Shown piece by piece: positions 11,250-25,349 of a DNA stretch of 64,000 bases; the stretch's first letter is position 1; each line of letters begins with the position of its first letter. The position numbers and the translations under genes are program-made. The DNA comes from Ashinkailepas kermadecensis (Eukaryota; Arthropoda; Thecostraca; Neolepadidae): assembly GCA_034440615.1 (NCBI GenBank), contig JAOTOM010005105.1, forward strand, positions 182,501-246,500, given 5' to 3'. Below the pieces are notes generated by a model. It saw only the letters and a list, made by a program, of their open reading frames with translations. It searched no databases and was not told the DNA's origin.

Positions 11250-12084
11250 ACCCGCGAAGTGAAATTAGGTGATCCGAACATTCGCGTTCAATGAACTTTA
11301 AGTTGGTGTGTAAAACATTAGCATGCTACGCCAGTTTGGGCATTATGTAAAGGAAAGATCGTAATCTGAGTTATGTGATATACAAATAAAGAGAGAGGGT
11401 TAATATACCAATACAGCTTCTTGAAAGGAAAATGCATTTGAGGACATATTCGCGTTTGAAATTGGATAACAATTCCATTATTCGGTGCAAGGTTTGTTTA
11501 CCTTTCATTAATTCACGAGTACACATGTGATGGCAACCTTTTGGCTGTCATAAAAGCCCTGGGAGTTCTAACATTATTCCTATGGTGGTGTATAAAACCG
11601 TACAGTCAGGGCATTCAAGAATGAATCTTGGACGTGCTAACTCGAAAATCTCTCCTACACGCATTACACAAAGTTTCTTCTGTAGTCCAGAGGAAATGAC
11701 CCACCAAACGACAGGCATGGCACAACGGGACGTTCGATTTACGTAGAGCCAACGGTCTGTGGCATTGGCTAGCTGCTCAACGCAAGGCTATTGTTAGTCA
11801 CGCCAACCTGAAACACATTTCCCCATTGAGAGATCTAACCGGTAGCATTGGAGGGACCAAAAGCGTTTGGGAGAAACCAGATACACCTAAGCTACTAAAA
11901 GTGTACAATTTGTTAACTCATAAATGTGAAACCTCAACTGATGTAAGTTTGAGGTATCATCAGTGTATGAATTCGAGCAAGACTCTTTTCTGAAAATGCT
12001 AGTACTTAGTAGTTTTTTTTTTGGGGGGGGGGTGGGAATCATCGTTTGTGGTCTGCTTGTTGTTTGGTTCTTTTTGTTCCACTT
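11250..12084. other. no gene recognised; T-run followed by G-run
   Basis: Unique sequence apart from a homopolymer pair (about nine T then ten G) at about 12012-12032. Confidence 0.5.
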
Positions 12085-12205
12085 GGTTTTGTTACAGGGG
12101 ATGTGACAAGAATACCTCCACCCCTTGGATCCACCTCCACCTCCACCTCCACCACTCGGTTTTGTTACAGGGGATGTGACAAGAATACCTCCACCCCTTG
12201 GATCC
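12085..12205. repeat. 48-bp direct duplication flanking a CCACCT run
   Basis: A 48-base segment beginning GGTTTTGTTACAGGGGATG occurs at 12085-12132 and again at 12158-12205, separated by CCACCT trinucleotide-like repeats. Confidence 0.85.
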
Positions 12206-15200
12206 GTCGGCACGTTTGCATTCATCGATCTGACCACACTTCCCAGGCAGCATGACATGAAATGGGTTCCATGTTGCCAGAGCAGGAGAGGCATCACTGC
12301 GGGGTGGACAATATTGAAAGGACTACCGAATAGTTTGAGAAGGTAAGCCAGAGTGGCGAACCTACCGCTGAGTATTTGCGAATATATTCCGATCACGCAG
12401 CTCTTTCAGCAGTTCAGCACTGAAAGGCTGAATATCGTGATTGAAATACTTAGCTAAGTATGAGGAGCTATCCAAAGAAATACATAGGATAGCTCTTCAT
12501 GTTCTCCTTAATCAATATTATAATCAATCTTGCCATGGAACATTTCCAAGCTTGCGACACTGGCCTGATCAGCGCCACCTATACATCCACCTGCACTCCT
12601 TTGTTCCTGTTGTTTGCAACTTTGTGTAATTAATACACTCGCCGTTTTTCCGTTGATTTTTGTTTCAAAGCTGAATTTCTCTTAATTCTGTAAATCATAC
12701 CAGTGTAAGTGGGTACCGGGAAACTGAAGAAAAAAAACACAAAACGTAATATATTATATGTTTTGTTCGTTATGGCCCTTGCGAACGTCAGAGCAATTCA
12801 GAACAAAATTTATAGACAAATACAATAAATTGTGTGTGATTGCGTGGGAATAGAAATAGGAAGCACGGGACATACCCTTCCTTGTGCCTCTGTTTGGGAA
12901 CCATAACTATTTATCAGTTGTGCATTGCGGTTAGAGATAATCGATTTTGAAGAAGGTAAGCCGATATTGTTCGGATATTTCCATGCCCTGGAGTAATTCA
13001 TTTCCATGTCTAGGAGCTCCAACGCGACATGGTGAAGTGGTATTGCGGTGTCAAGCTTCAAATGGTGCAAGTAGAAGCAGTGACGTTTTACAATTTCTGG
13101 GGGGACTTTCCACCCCCAACCTCAACAGTGGTGGAACGCATGGAATAGGCGCTATGTTGAAGTTCAGACATATTATGTGATGCATACTCACTCTCCCTAT
13201 AGCCCCTCAATAACCCTTACGATGGAATCGTCAATTTGGAAGAGCTAACATCCAACCGTACCATCCCATAGTTCCTGCTGTAGGTACCTACGTCCTACCG
13301 GATAGCATCACGAATTTTCCTGCTCGATGGCATTTAAAATATTTGTAATTTACATGACCTCGAAGGGACGTTCGGCATCTCCATGGCTAGTTGGGATGGA
13401 TGCCTTTCCGCGCTACCGAGCAGATCACATGATCGAGCAGACAAAACAGCCATCGCCTAAAAGTTATTAATGTGCTCTAAATATTTCGGCGCTTATTTCG
13501 AGACATGAGCTCCTAACAAACCAAGCATTTGTACTTGAGAGTTGAGATATGCGCATGCGAGCTTAAAATGCCAGCAGCAGCCTAGCAGCTGTAACGCACA
13601 CGCTTACCTCAGTGTGCGCCCTGCACGACTCCACACCAATGCGATGCGATCCGACAAGCCCTCGTGTTTTAATTGGTATACGCAGAGGAATGTATAGATA
13701 CAGTTCACCGAACCCAGAGCAATACAATGCGTCCGATGCCTGCGTAGCATCCAAGAACGAAGACCACTTACTTTAGATTGGTCGCTTAAGCCGCCTGTGA
13801 CACACTTTATCGTGCTATGAGTACTGAAGCACCACCGTATCACAGCACAGGAAGTGTGCAGTGCTTCAGTATTGTGTACGGTATTTGCGTGTTCAAAAGA
13901 CCAATGAGGTGCTTTGGGCTCGCATGAAGTCGCCACCATAGGGGACAATGAAAATATACCTCCCTCACGGAAAGAGCCTCGTCAGGAGCTGGAAATGGGG
14001 CCAGGAGACTGATCCAGGGACTGAGGAGAACTTTATAGCAATGTGCATATGTACATAGCATAAAAAGAATAGACACAAGATCTTCAGATTTTCATAGCTG
14101 ACGTTGTGGTGGTGGAGCTTCCAGACTGCTTGCATCATGATCTCATCGCAGTTAATCACTCTTTTGATCGTGGGTTACATGCATGGTGTTGTGGTCGCTT
14201 CCTCAGATATTATCGCATTGGGTTACGGCAGTGACGAGCGCATCGATGAGATGTAAGCGTTGTGATTGCTGCGTTGTGATAATACCAAAACTGATGGAAT
14301 GCGTTGCGATTCCTTGTAAATGTTCCCACACTTATCGCATGGCATCGGAGTTCGGCCATTTTTGAGTTGCCAAGACATATTGGAGCCGCTTTAAATGACC
14401 ACCAGACGATTTACGATGTGATTGGCCCCGAATTGGTCCAAGCATAGCCACAGTCCACACAGCCACAGTCCACGACCACCTTCACTGAAGTGATTGAACA
14501 TTTTATCGATATTAAATAACTCTGGCATGTGCTTCCCTGCTTATGGCGACATTTTGTCGCGATATGTAGGACTTTCAACATATTTTGGTTGATCTCGACA
14601 AAAAAGTTGAGATAAATTAAAGCGCAATGCTACGAGACCCCAACCTGCATCAGAAATAATTATCATTTGGACATGGGTGTGCCCGTAATGAACAATGCAA
14701 TCGTGTGTTATAATTGTACTTTGGCTAAGCAAATATGCAACACGACACCTCAGGGGTGCGAAGGAAGATATCCACCAAGAATATCGATACGAGTCGGTCG
14801 GTTCATTTCCTGTGGATTTTTTTTTCATGAAAAATGGTTTCTACTGAATGGCATCCGGCAGCATTTTACACACCAATCACCTCCTTCTTTGCGAACAATA
14901 TTCTGGCAGTTTCTTCCCCTTCTAGATATATCGGGTGTACATTGGGGTTTATCGTCAATGGCAGAATGCTTAGCATGGGTGTATTGCGATTATAATGGGT
15001 GTAATATCAAGAAGGTGCGCATTATTGGGTGACGCGTGGAATGCACTTTTGTTCATTTCCAATTAACCATTATCAGTTATTGGATTGTTGAGCAAACAGT
15101 AAAAATCCCGAATCGTCCATCTATACTGGACGAGTGGACGATCATATCCATCATTTACACTCAGCGACAGTTCCGGTCTACTTTCGCGGCCAAAGCTTGG

Positions 15201-15895
15201 TGGAAAGCCCACTTTTCGTCTGCCTGAACCCCATAATAGGGGACACCGCCAAAAGTCTCAAAAAGGATCGACAAGGAGCTAAGCATGTGCATGACAAAAA
15301 GAGGCCCTTGAAAAGAAACATTGAAATAAATCCGAAGACTCGCCCAAGAAACCAACACAACCTATAGTTTTGCAAAGCAGATCCTCAAAAACAATCTCAG
15401 CCTGGCACAATACATATTATCCATTCACCGCCAAATGACAGAGGCTGACCAGGAGCAGCGACTGTGTTTTCTAAGTGGTTTATTGAAAAGAGCGAACTTG
15501 TTACCTACCTCTGGCTTTTTCAGCAACGTTTGGCTTGGTGACGAGGATCATTTCCGTATCTAGGCAGGGGTATGAGTACCCAATGCCATCGAATCTGGGT
15601 CTCTGAGCTGCCAGACATTGTTCAGGAGAAGTCGCTTCATAGCAAAACAAAAGCATCACTGTTTGGTGCACGTTCGTCACTAAAGGAGTCCTTGGAGTCC
15701 TTTGGTCCGAGTACCAGGACAAATCGCCAGCCACCATCACCAACGGGCGCTACATACCATCACCAACCTAACCATCACCAACGGGCGCTACATAGATATT
15801 CAAAGTCGCTCTTGGAGCCAGCTGGAGAAGGGCCACGGGGCAGGTTTGGATGCAGTGTAGCTCCATCTTGACGGGGCGTCACTGACGAGCATTCA
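12206..15895. other. no gene recognised
   Basis: 3.7 kb of unique DNA. Minor local duplications occur near 14447-14475 (AGCCACAGTCCAC) and 15737-15795 (CACCAACGGGCGCTACATA twice). No ORF carries a domain I know. Confidence 0.5.
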
Positions 15896-16115
15896 CATGG
15901 TGTGCCACAAGAGGATAACTGGAAGCCCTTGTGGGTATATACCAATAGCACATCGCAGACGAACAGTCTCTAAAACGTGGTGTACCACAAGAGGATAACT
16001 GGAAGCCCTTGTGGGTATATATCAATAACACATCGCAGACGAACAGTCCCTAGAGCATGGCGTACCACAAGAAGATTACTGGAAGCCCTTGTCGGCGTAT
16101 CCAAAATGAGGACAA
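15896..16115. repeat. 80-bp tandem repeat, about 2.7 copies
   Basis: Copies start at 15896, 15976 and 16056 with the shared core CCACAAGAGGATAACTGGAA. The third copy is shorter and more diverged. Confidence 0.9.
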
Positions 16116-17144
16116 AATTGCATCGACCCACCCATCCAAATACCCAATAAAAAGTGTCCATCATTTGTAGTTTTGTGTTTATTAGCGATATAAATGTGAG
16201 TCATTTTTATGGTTAATCCAGTAATCATCGGGTTGTGGCAGGTTCGTTGGCAGCCCTAACGTGGGCACGTTCCAATCTACCTCATCGAGTTAACGAGTTG
16301 TCCACTTTTTAATGTCCACATCGGGATTCGTTAGAAAGGAGCTACGTTCCTGTCGTTTCGATAACCATCCAACTGACTTTCGGCTGGTCGACAGAAGATT
16401 CAGATTCTACTATGTGATATGGGAAGCTGTTCTATGACAGACCACTTCAATGCTGAAGCTTTGTAGGCGTCTCGGTGACCTCCTGGTACTCCGAAGCTTC
16501 ATGTTTGAACTGAAAAGCAGAGTGCTGGTGTGCATTAAACAGCATTTATCTCATCACAGATAAGTGCACGTTGATCGACCTTTCTCTCATCTCCTGGGGA
16601 TATGGACTATACATTTCCACACGGTGGCGTGCCTATGACCGATTGTATGGATTCGGTTGCTTCAGGGTGCATCAGGTAACGACTTTACTTCCTGACCGTA
16701 CAAACGCAATGGCTTGAGAGTAACGATTCCCCACACATCGTGAACAGCTTCCCTGGGTTATGGTAGGTCGTCCTGCATGGAGGGCCGTGTGTGGCCTGCT
16801 CGTACCATTAATTCCAGCGGCCTTCCAAGGAGAATCGCCATCGAGATATTAGGACGATTAGGACGATATAAGTGCGACAGTGCCGGTTCCGGTGTAACCT
16901 CAGCGGGTGGTCCGACCACCCCCGCCCTCCTCTCCGGGGGTATATCCATCCCCGCTGTTCCTCTCAGTATGAACTGCGGAGGGAGATCACAGGACGTCCT
17001 ACATGAGCCATTCACTGAGCATTCATTGAACATTCATGCATGCATTCATGGGGCATTCGATGGACGGCCCAATAAGGTGTCATATTACTTGATACACAGG
17101 GATGACTTAAAACTTTACAGAATCTGGAACCCTCACGATGTACA
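16116..17144. other. no gene recognised
   Basis: Unique DNA. A plus-strand frame is open from an ATG at 16777 to 17511, but its second half is the 27-bp repeat below and the first half resembles nothing I know. Confidence 0.45.
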
Positions 17145-17340
17145 GAAAACAACATCTATGTCCATACGTGAAACCACTTCAGGAAGCAACACCTATCTCT
17201 ATGTGGAAAGCAACACCCATGTATGTACGGGAAACCACTGCTATGCCTTTGCGGGAAGCAACACCCATATATATGTGGGAAGCAAAACCCGTGTCAGTAC
17301 CGGGACACAACACCCATGTGTATGCGGAGAAGCCGACTCA
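17145..17340. repeat. degenerate tandem repeat of about 27 bp
   Basis: GGAAGCAACACCCAT-TATGT type units recur about seven times. In one plus-strand frame this gives a repeated SNTHIYVG-like block. Confidence 0.7.
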
Positions 17341-17511
17341 TGGCTCCAGGCCAAAATTTACCTTGGTGTCGACGATAACTTTCTGTATTTAGGAATTATC
17401 GGTCCTGGTGGTGGTGCTGGACATTTGAAATATTTGTGTAGTGGTGCCCTTACCAACTTAATCCGCGTGAAAAGAATGATGGGTACGAATTTAAAGTTAT
17501 CTTTGGTTTAA

Positions 17512-18149
17512 TTTCCGCCATTATATTTTCTTCGTCGGTTTTCATCATTGGTCATCCTCTAAAAATAATATTGGTGGCACGCGTATTAAGCAGTTGAGCT
17601 TAGGGTGCCGTTCATATTCCTTTGGTTAAATGTACCGAACATAATGGTACACGCGTTGCTGAAAGTGTAAACAAAACAGAAATAAGCATATATAGACATT
17701 CCGGCTGGTTGTGCGTGGTCACATTTAGAGCAGACTCATGTCATTGGCTACAGAGGAATCTTGTGCCTTGTCACATTTCAGGCAGATTCATGCTGCCGGC
17801 TGCGGTGGACTTTTAGTGCCAACACACGGCACTTGAGCCCCGCCTCAGTTTACTTCAGCGCCACCCAGACTTTAGAAAGTTAGCATCAGGCCTGCAGTGA
17901 TAAATAGAAAAGGTACCGCTTGGAAAACGCGACCTATTCTGGTAGCGGTGGTGGTGTTTGCCCAATTAGGGATCAACGGAATATTTTGCTATGCTCGGTA
18001 GTGTAGCTATTAAGTCATCAAGTCATAAAGTTGTAATGCTTAATATGAGGCACAGAGGCTCATCAGCGTTAACCCCAAAACGGGAATATAATACAAGGAG
18101 AGAAAAAAAATGACTGAAGCCTCCCTAATCAATCCAATGTCCTGAATCC
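17512..18149. other. no gene recognised
   Basis: Unique sequence with only short ORFs. Confidence 0.5.
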
Positions 18150-19960
18150 AGTAGAAACTATCTACCCCATTGTGCAACCATTGCAAAACTGTTCATAATT
18201 ACATGCCCAAAAGCTGGTTCTGGATCCGCTGCCAGGTTCACCTGTTCTTGGCACAATTCCCCATTTATGAGCTTGATCTAAAGCACCTATGTTGATCAAT
18301 CTCACTACATTTACCCCTATTCGCATCCCCTGCTCCACAACTTCGATTTCAAAAGTAAAATTGTGTGCATGTAGAGTACATCCATCCAATTTTTAACTAC
18401 GTCCAATGAATGACTCCCCACTACATCACCAGGCATTGCACTCGATTGATCAATCATCCTTTGACTGAAAGTTTGGCGTCTTACTGTCCTGCACCTTTAC
18501 TTGGTTAACCTAATCGATGACCCCTAATTATAAGAATATCGTTCATATTAGCATTATCTAACCCTGTTGCTATCTTAAGCATCTCAATCATATCACCCAT
18601 TAATTTCCTATGCTTGAGTGATATACTACATATATAATATCATCAACCTCTTCCCACATTATAAGTTACCAAGTCCACTGAAAGGCTCGTGGCACCGCGC
18701 TGTACTTTTTCTTGCATACATAGATAACTTTTTAAGGAAGAACTCTTTTTCATAACGTCTTTCATTTTACATTGAACCTCCTATTAATGATTCCTAGCAT
18801 TCTACTCGTCCCGTTCCCAGCTGAGTTACAATGCTTTTCTGCGTTAGGGTCACATAAAACAAAGACGCCTAAATATTTTCCTCCTCAATATGATCCAGTT
18901 CACTACCTCCCATTGTATATCTAAGTGTCCCACCCCCAGACCTCTGATTAATGGCCTTACGCACTACACAGTACACCTGTGATGGCTGAAATAATGTTTT
19001 TTCTCAGTCCACTTTTTAGGTTCTATGATTCTAGCTCAATATTGCTAGATGCTCCCTATTGTCAGCCATTTCTATCCGTTTCATGTAATCAACAATTTTG
19101 AACACCCTATTTCTCCGCCTTACCGCAATTCTGCTCACAAAGATGATAAAGATAAGTGGACTTTGAGAGAAGCCCTGAGGTACAGCCCTGATAAAATCCT
19201 CCCATTCCGATTTACATCAATTTAATACTAACATTTCTTTCTTTCCCTTAACCATGCTCCAATCCAGCCTAGAACATCTGCATCAATCCCAGCCTGCTCC
19301 AGCTGATGAATTAGACACTTGAGTAGAACTTCATCAAAAGCTTTGCTGTGCTTGCTTTGCTTGCTTTGCTTTTAAAAGCTTTGCTATATAAGGTATAGGT
19401 ACATCATGATTACCCTGTTTCCATTGCCACCTTGCCTTGATACATACTCCATGAATTCCAGAAGATTAGCTAAACAAGATCTTCCAGATCGAAATCCATG
19501 TTGAGCATCTGTTAAAATGCTATGCCCATCAAGATGAGCCTAAGCATTCTCTTTCACACGTTTTTTTATCACATTGTTTTTTCTAATTAGTCAGGTCACG
19601 CTAACTGGCCTGTAATTCTCATGGAGTTTCTATTGCCATTTTTCAAAATCGAAACAACAATTGCATTACGCGAATCCTCAGATACTTCAGAACACTCAAA
19701 CGACTGCCCGAAAATGACACCTAGAGCAACTGCTAAAACCTGAGCACACTCAACTAAAATCCTAGCTTATATGTCCACCAGGACCAGGTCCTCCGGCTTT
19801 ATTCGGCAAGATTTTCTGCGACTGATTTGCTACAGCTTCTGTAGTTATTGTAGTTATTGTAAGATCTTTGAACTTATTCCCTGCCATTACATGACTTTTA
19901 ACTTGAGACTATGAATATTCCAAGTCCATCCAAGGTTCACTAGATGTATGCAGCAAATCG
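18150..19960 (-). mobile_element. decayed CR1/L2-like LINE, 3' half
   Basis: The minus strand translates, across many stops and frame breaks, to SKAFDEVLLKCLIHQLEQAG, IDADVLGWIGAWLRERK (about 19235-19345), RKYLGVFV, GTSRMLGIINRRF (about 18770-18800) and LMGDMIEMLKIATGLDNANM (about 18560-18600). These are the AFD..PH, LERAGI...WI..WL..R, LGV, ..LG.I.R.F and L.GDLIE..KI..GLD.V blocks of a CR1/L2-type reverse transcriptase and its C-terminal extension, in the right order. The 5' end and endonuclease are missing. It is a fossil, older looking than the 23296 copy. Confidence 0.8.
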
Positions 19961-19984
19961 AATTTAAGCGTACATTTCGCGTCA

Positions 19985-21150
19985 TGTATAAATTGCATCG
20001 GTATGGGCTGTGCTAAATGTTGCATGGGCTGCGTCGCATGCTAGCAGTCGCGTGTGCTATGTGTCTCACCATGGTCCATGGGTGCACCTGAAGTGCTCCT
20101 CGCAAACCGGCACACATGGTCAGATTGGTGGTCTGGCTGCAGGAGCCCACACAACGTTGCATGCGGCTGAGAGTTTTGCTGAGGCAACTTCCACACGATG
20201 ATATCATGGGCTGGTCCGTCTTTCCCAGCGCAGTGGCGGTGCGCAGCTGCTGGACCGGTCAGCTTACCGGACGGTAATTGGTCGTAACCGTGCCCAACTG
20301 TCCGCCAATCAAGCTGCTCCAGTCAGTGCATGCAGGAAAATTGACAAAAATGAGCCCATCGTTTGTCAGCAGCTCAGAGATGCTGTCGATTGGCCTGGCC
20401 TTTCAAAGACCGAGTTTCCCGGTCGCACATCAGCCGCTGTCAACAGCCGAGCTTCGTGAAGCTTGCAATCCTTTCTGAAGCAGCCGAAACAGCATTGCAA
20501 GAAAACCACTACCTAACTTTAAAGAAGCACTATGAGTGCCGGCTTTCCGCCGGCAGAATTAGTCTCCCGGTGAAAGTGAATAAAAGAACAGTTTCAAATC
20601 GTGTGTCTGGATATCTAGAGAGGTGCTGCTCACCAGGGAACTTTGATGTGTCAGCAGGAAGCGGCAGTTAAAGCATGGAAGAGAACGGGAATCATAAGAC
20701 CCATGTTTTTTGTGGATTTTTTCTTACACAAACACACCAAGATGATGGCGTGTAATTGGCTTAGCTTCCATCTCCATCGCCCAAGAAGTGATTGTACTCC
20801 GCCATCCTGCCAAGGTCATAACGCCACCGAATCAAAGATTCGAACAAATTTTTGTTTGAGAGGAAAAAGCGTAAATGCGGTCATGAGGTATTGCTGCTCT
20901 ACTATCTGGCCTCCAGCAAAGCTTCCTCAATGAAGTGGCTTGTACCTGTGTTGCTGGATGATTGTTCACACATTTTGCATTATCATTTCAAGCGTGTTCC
21001 TATAAACGTCAACTTCCTGATTGAAAAGTGTCTTAAGTTTATTGAGGTTGCGGCTTTCGACTACCCATGCGAGGAAGGTTTACGGTCGGCAGCGAGGCAT
21101 GGAAAGTTGACGGGAATTGTCCAACTAAGGTATCTACTGAATTATTGAGC
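19985..21150 (+). other. possible decayed DNA-transposase region
   Basis: Short overlapping plus-strand frames include EAAVKAWKRTGIIRP (about 20655-20700), which resembles the A...AFR.TGI.P segment near the end of pogo/Tigger-type DDE transposases, preceded by other broken frames. No catalytic triad can be traced. It may be a fossil transposon or chance. Confidence 0.2.
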
Positions 21151-21393
21151 ATATGCGAGAATCAAAACCCAACGTCGCGTGTTTCATGCGCTGCATTTCC
21201 CAAACCTCTGTGCAACTATTTCACAAGAAGATAGGAGGAGATATATGTCGCGACGATGGAAAGGGCAGCGGTTTCGCGCCGATTTCGGACCAAGTCACGC
21301 TCTATTTAAATACGGCGATGGTCGTAAATGCTGGGTATGTCGTTCTACAGCCTGATGCGACGGCCTTACCAAGACTGCAGACTCCCAGTATCA

Positions 21394-21570
<177 letters not shown>

Positions 21571-21636
21571 GAGGAAACACACGCGGCAACATGTGAGTGA
21601 TTAAGCAACGAACGAGTTCCGTGAGTGACGCTGGAA

Positions 21637-22428
21637 AATATCCTCCCTTCCCCTAGCTCCCACCCTGCCTGGTACGAGGTGGTTATCTCTCCTCACTTCC
21701 CTTAACTCTCAGCCTGCCCGGTACGAGGTGGTTATATCTCCTCCCTTCCCCAAGCTCCCACCCTGCCCGGTACGAGGTGGTTATCTCTCCTCCCTTCCCC
21801 TAGCTCCCACCCTGACCGGTACGAGGTGGTTATCTCTCCTCCCTTCCCCTAGCTCCCACCCTGCCCGGTACGAGGTGGTTATCTCTCCTCCCTTCCCCTA
21901 GCTCCCACCCTGCCCGGTACGAGGTGGTTATCTCTCCTCCCGTCCCCAAGCTCCCACCCTGTCCGGTACGAGGTTGTTATCTCTCCTCCCTCCCCTAGCT
22001 CCCACCCTGCCCGGTACGAGGTGGTTATCTCTCCTCCCTTCCCCTAGCTCCCACCCTGCCCGGTACGAGGTGGTTATCTCTCCTCCCTTCCCCTAGCTCC
22101 CACCCTGCCCGGTACGAGGTGGTTATCTATCCTCCCTTCCCCTAGCTCCCACCATGCCCGGTACGAGGTGGTTATCTCTCCTCCCTTCCCCTAGCTCCCA
22201 CCCTGCCCGGTACGAGGTGGTTATCTCTCCTCCCTTCCCCAAGCTCCCACCCTGCCCGGTACGAGGTGGTTATCTCTCCTCCCTTCCCCTAGCTCCCACC
22301 CTGCCCGGTACGAGGTGGTTATCTCTCCTCCCTTCCCCAAGCTCCCACCCTGCCCGGTGCGAGGTGGTTATCTCTCCTCCCTTCCCCTAGCTCCCACCCT
22401 GCCCGATACGAGGTGGTTATCTCTCCTA
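21637..22428. repeat. 49-bp minisatellite, about 16 copies
   Basis: Units begin TACGAGGTGGTTATCTCTCC and end CCCACCCTGCCCGG, at 49-base spacing (21673, 21722 and so on). Divergence between copies is low, mainly CCTAGC/CCAAGC. It lies 66 bases from the GA tract. Confidence 0.95.
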
Positions 22429-23289
22429 CTGTGCCGGAAGAGGAAAGAGCGTCATGCTCCGAGATTCTAGGCGTGCTTCTGATACTATTTTTAAGCTACG
22501 TTTTGATCTGATGAATCAGTGAATTAGTCGTTTCTTCAACACATTCTTATCGCCTATTGATTGCCTGAAGGTGAATATTATTATTTTTATGACATGGACT
22601 CACACATTCGCCAAGCTTCTTTTTATCTTTGAGTTACCGATTCCAGTTCGCCCTTGTTTTGTTCTGAAGGGTGTTAGTTTTCGTTGTGTGGCATCGTTTT
22701 CTATGTCTAAACGACATATTAGAAACTAGAGCTGTGTCATTATCTTTACCAAGCGAGAAGTGCGACTATTTCATTGAGGCTATTCCTACTCGGTAAATGT
22801 GCAACTGGCTCAGGTACATCGACATGTGTGTCCATTACATTCTTGTGCTTGACGTTCGGCCTTAACCATTATCCAAGCACGTTTTTCTAGTGAAAAACAT
22901 ATATCAATAAACTTACCAAGCTTCTCATTTCATACGTCCTGTGACGTTGTAGGTTACAGGTATGTACATTCTGACATGCCACATCAATTCTCACGATGTC
23001 TGAGCTAGCAATGGAAACTTATATACAAACATACATCCACACATAACATCACATTCCTATTGTATCGCCATGGATTTCACACACAAAGATGTATATATTC
23101 ACAAAACAGCAAAGATCACCACAAAATACGCATAGCTATAACGTATAAGCGCATGATTTTCCAAACGCTTAAAACTCCATGAATCATCACATCCATAAAT
23201 ACACAATTTTTATTTCGACACTCTCAACGTATGATCCGTAGCACTGATCCTCGTCGCGGCTAAAATCGTAGAACGAATGGTTCAGCATC
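22429..23289. other. no gene recognised
   Basis: Unique, AT-leaning DNA with ACATACATCCACACATA-type short runs near 23025. Confidence 0.5.
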
Positions 23290-24320
23290 AAGAATATGCA
23301 TACATGTCTCGACAAAGCCTATATCTACAGTTCAGATGCCATTAGGCTGCATCACTCCACCGAAGGTGTTCTAATTAACTCACCTGGCCATATCTTTTCA
23401 GCGGATAGAAGAGAGATTACCATAATTTGTCTAATTGACTTGAACAGATGCTTTCACGTAATTGACCATTCCAAGCGTCCCACAGAATAACAACTTTATG
23501 GAATTGACGGTGAATGGTTTTATTCTTACCTCACAAAACTAAAAGCGTTTCCGCTACAAATCCTTCAGGACGTCATCTATTACCAAAGCTCTTCACGAAG
23601 GCATTCCGATTCTTCAAGGATCATCCCTAGGCCCATTGTTGTGCCGTGCATTTGCTAATCATTTCTTATATTTTAGTCGAGGTCCATGTTATCCAGTGCG
23701 ACAATGACGCTCAAATGTTATTTGTCTGGTAGGAAAGACGATATGAACAACTTGACGAGATGACCTTGGCCGATTCCCTGGAACACTCATTCGACTCTCA
23801 GGATCTCCGGTTTGTGTAAAATTCGCCTGAAGTGAGGCCAGCTAAGACGCAGCTGCTGGTGTTCGGAAGCCGACACACATTAGGCAGCATGACAAGAATA
23901 AGTGTAGCATACCGTGAGGGAACAGTGAGCCAGGTAACACGGTCACAGCCTAGCAGCGGTGTTTGACCCGTACCTGTCGCAAGTGTACTGGTAACACATG
24001 TCACTCACGAGTGCTTCGGACTTTTGATTGAGTTTAGTCGCATTTGGCACGATATTCTGGCATTTGTGCTGGCTGCTCTTCTCCACGGCTTGGTCAACTT
24101 GCACGTTAGAAATTGGATATCGTAGTTGCGAACTATTCCGATAAAAGTGATAACAGATTTGTTAAACGTCAGCACGAACATTCGCCGGAAAGCGCCAATT
24201 CGAACAATTGGAACATCTGTCGAAGGTCTTCAGCCGGCTCACTTCCAAGCAAAACCTAACCACTGGTCCTGCGTGTTTGTTCATTATCTTCAACTGTCCA
24301 CCTCGGCAAGCAAAGCAGTA
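23290..24320 (+). mobile_element. decayed LINE, reverse transcriptase and C-terminal region
   Basis: The plus strand encodes RLHHSTEGVLI and ICLIDLNRCFHVIDHSK (about 23345-23475; compare the R..HSTE..L and CLIDLSRAFDVIDHS motifs), then QLYGIDGEWFYSYL. Next come LQGSSLGPLLCRAF (about 23610-23650, frame-broken), LSGRKDDMNNLTR and TQLLVFGS (about 23850), and a CFGLLIEFS.I.HDI.A.VLAAL segment (about 24015-24085). Order and spacing match a reverse transcriptase followed by its thumb region. This is a third LINE lineage, distinct from the two minus-strand copies. Multiple stops show it is dead. There is no endonuclease upstream. Confidence 0.8.
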
Positions 24321-24898
24321 CAGTGAAAGTTTCTTGCCGATTCAATGCATGCAAATTTTTATCATGTTTGACAGCAAGCAAAAACGCTATTATTATATTT
24401 GTTATATATCAAGCAAAACTGTGGTACTTCATCCTATCAATAAAAAAATCACTGTCATCAAGGTCACCGGAGGTCATATGATCTGAGGTTATGGGGTAAA
24501 TTGTAATAATTTATCATGTATATAAAAGATTGTCGGAATTGGATTCCTTGGACCTTTGCGAATAAAAAATGAATGTCTGGATATTTATATTTGGAGTGAT
24601 ATTTAACATAGTTATCGGCCACCGTACATAGCCGGTCAGCGTGATCTTCCTGAAATGCCCGAGGCTATAAATACTGAACCATGAACCTGATCGAAGTACA
24701 TTTTCAGCACGTGGATTCAGGGCATAAGATGACCCTATACACCAATTGTGCTCAAAATCTGACACATGAGGGTGGACAATCACCCCCTTGCCTTGTCGAT
24801 TTGTCCGGGAATTCCCCAGATCCTCCTGAAGCAACTGGGTTTGCTTGCGATATTTCCGGCGTTTCCTGTTTAGCTTGCTAGCACCGTCAGTTTCTCAC
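24321..24898. other. no gene recognised
   Basis: Unique sequence; may include the non-coding 3' end of the preceding LINE. Confidence 0.45.
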
Positions 24899-25306
24899 AA
24901 GCGAGGACGCAGCCAGAGCGAATCTACTCCTGTGAATATGGTACAGAAGTTCACCTGGTTGGCCTGGACGGGCACGCTTTTGAGACCGGACCAGCTTCAG
25001 GGTGCTCATGTCGGCGCACGGACACCGCAGCTGACGCTCGCCATCCGTCGCCGCAGCTCAGAGACAGCCGGTTTGATTAACGTTCCGGAAACTCCAGGGC
25101 GGGGATGGAAATTTTATTTCTGCTTTTAGTAATGCAATTTGGCGAATGCCTCGCGTTCGAAGTCACCTGCCGAAAGGCGCGTGTTCAAAGTCACCTCCAC
25201 GCATGACGAAAGGCGCGTGACTGCATACACACTCAACACAACGCGCCCGCCACTGATATGAACCGAAATTCGACTGCACCGCACTTTGAACACTTGCCCT
25301 CGCTCG
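24899..25306. mobile_element. TIR element 'GAGCGAGGAC' family, copy A (internally deleted)
   Basis: Begins with GCGAGGAC and ends with GTCCTCGCTC-like sequence (CTTGCCCTCGCTCG at about 25292-25305), so the ends are inverted repeats. The order of shared segments (GCAGAGCTTCACCTG-like, ACACCGCAGCTGACG-like, TAATGCAATTTGGCGAATGC) matches copies B and C, but about 300 bases of the middle are missing. Non-coding. Confidence 0.6.
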
Positions 25307-25349
25307 TCCATCGCCCCAATAGGCGCCTTACATTGAATTACTTGATATG

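Noticed and set aside
16777..17511. 244-codon plus-strand gene
   Set aside because: Its second half is a degenerate 27-bp tandem repeat and the first half has no similarity that I recognise; no splice or promoter support.
19985..21150. Pogo/Tigger transposase gene
   Set aside because: Only one short segment resembles the family; no DDE residues can be traced, so it is kept only as a low-confidence note.
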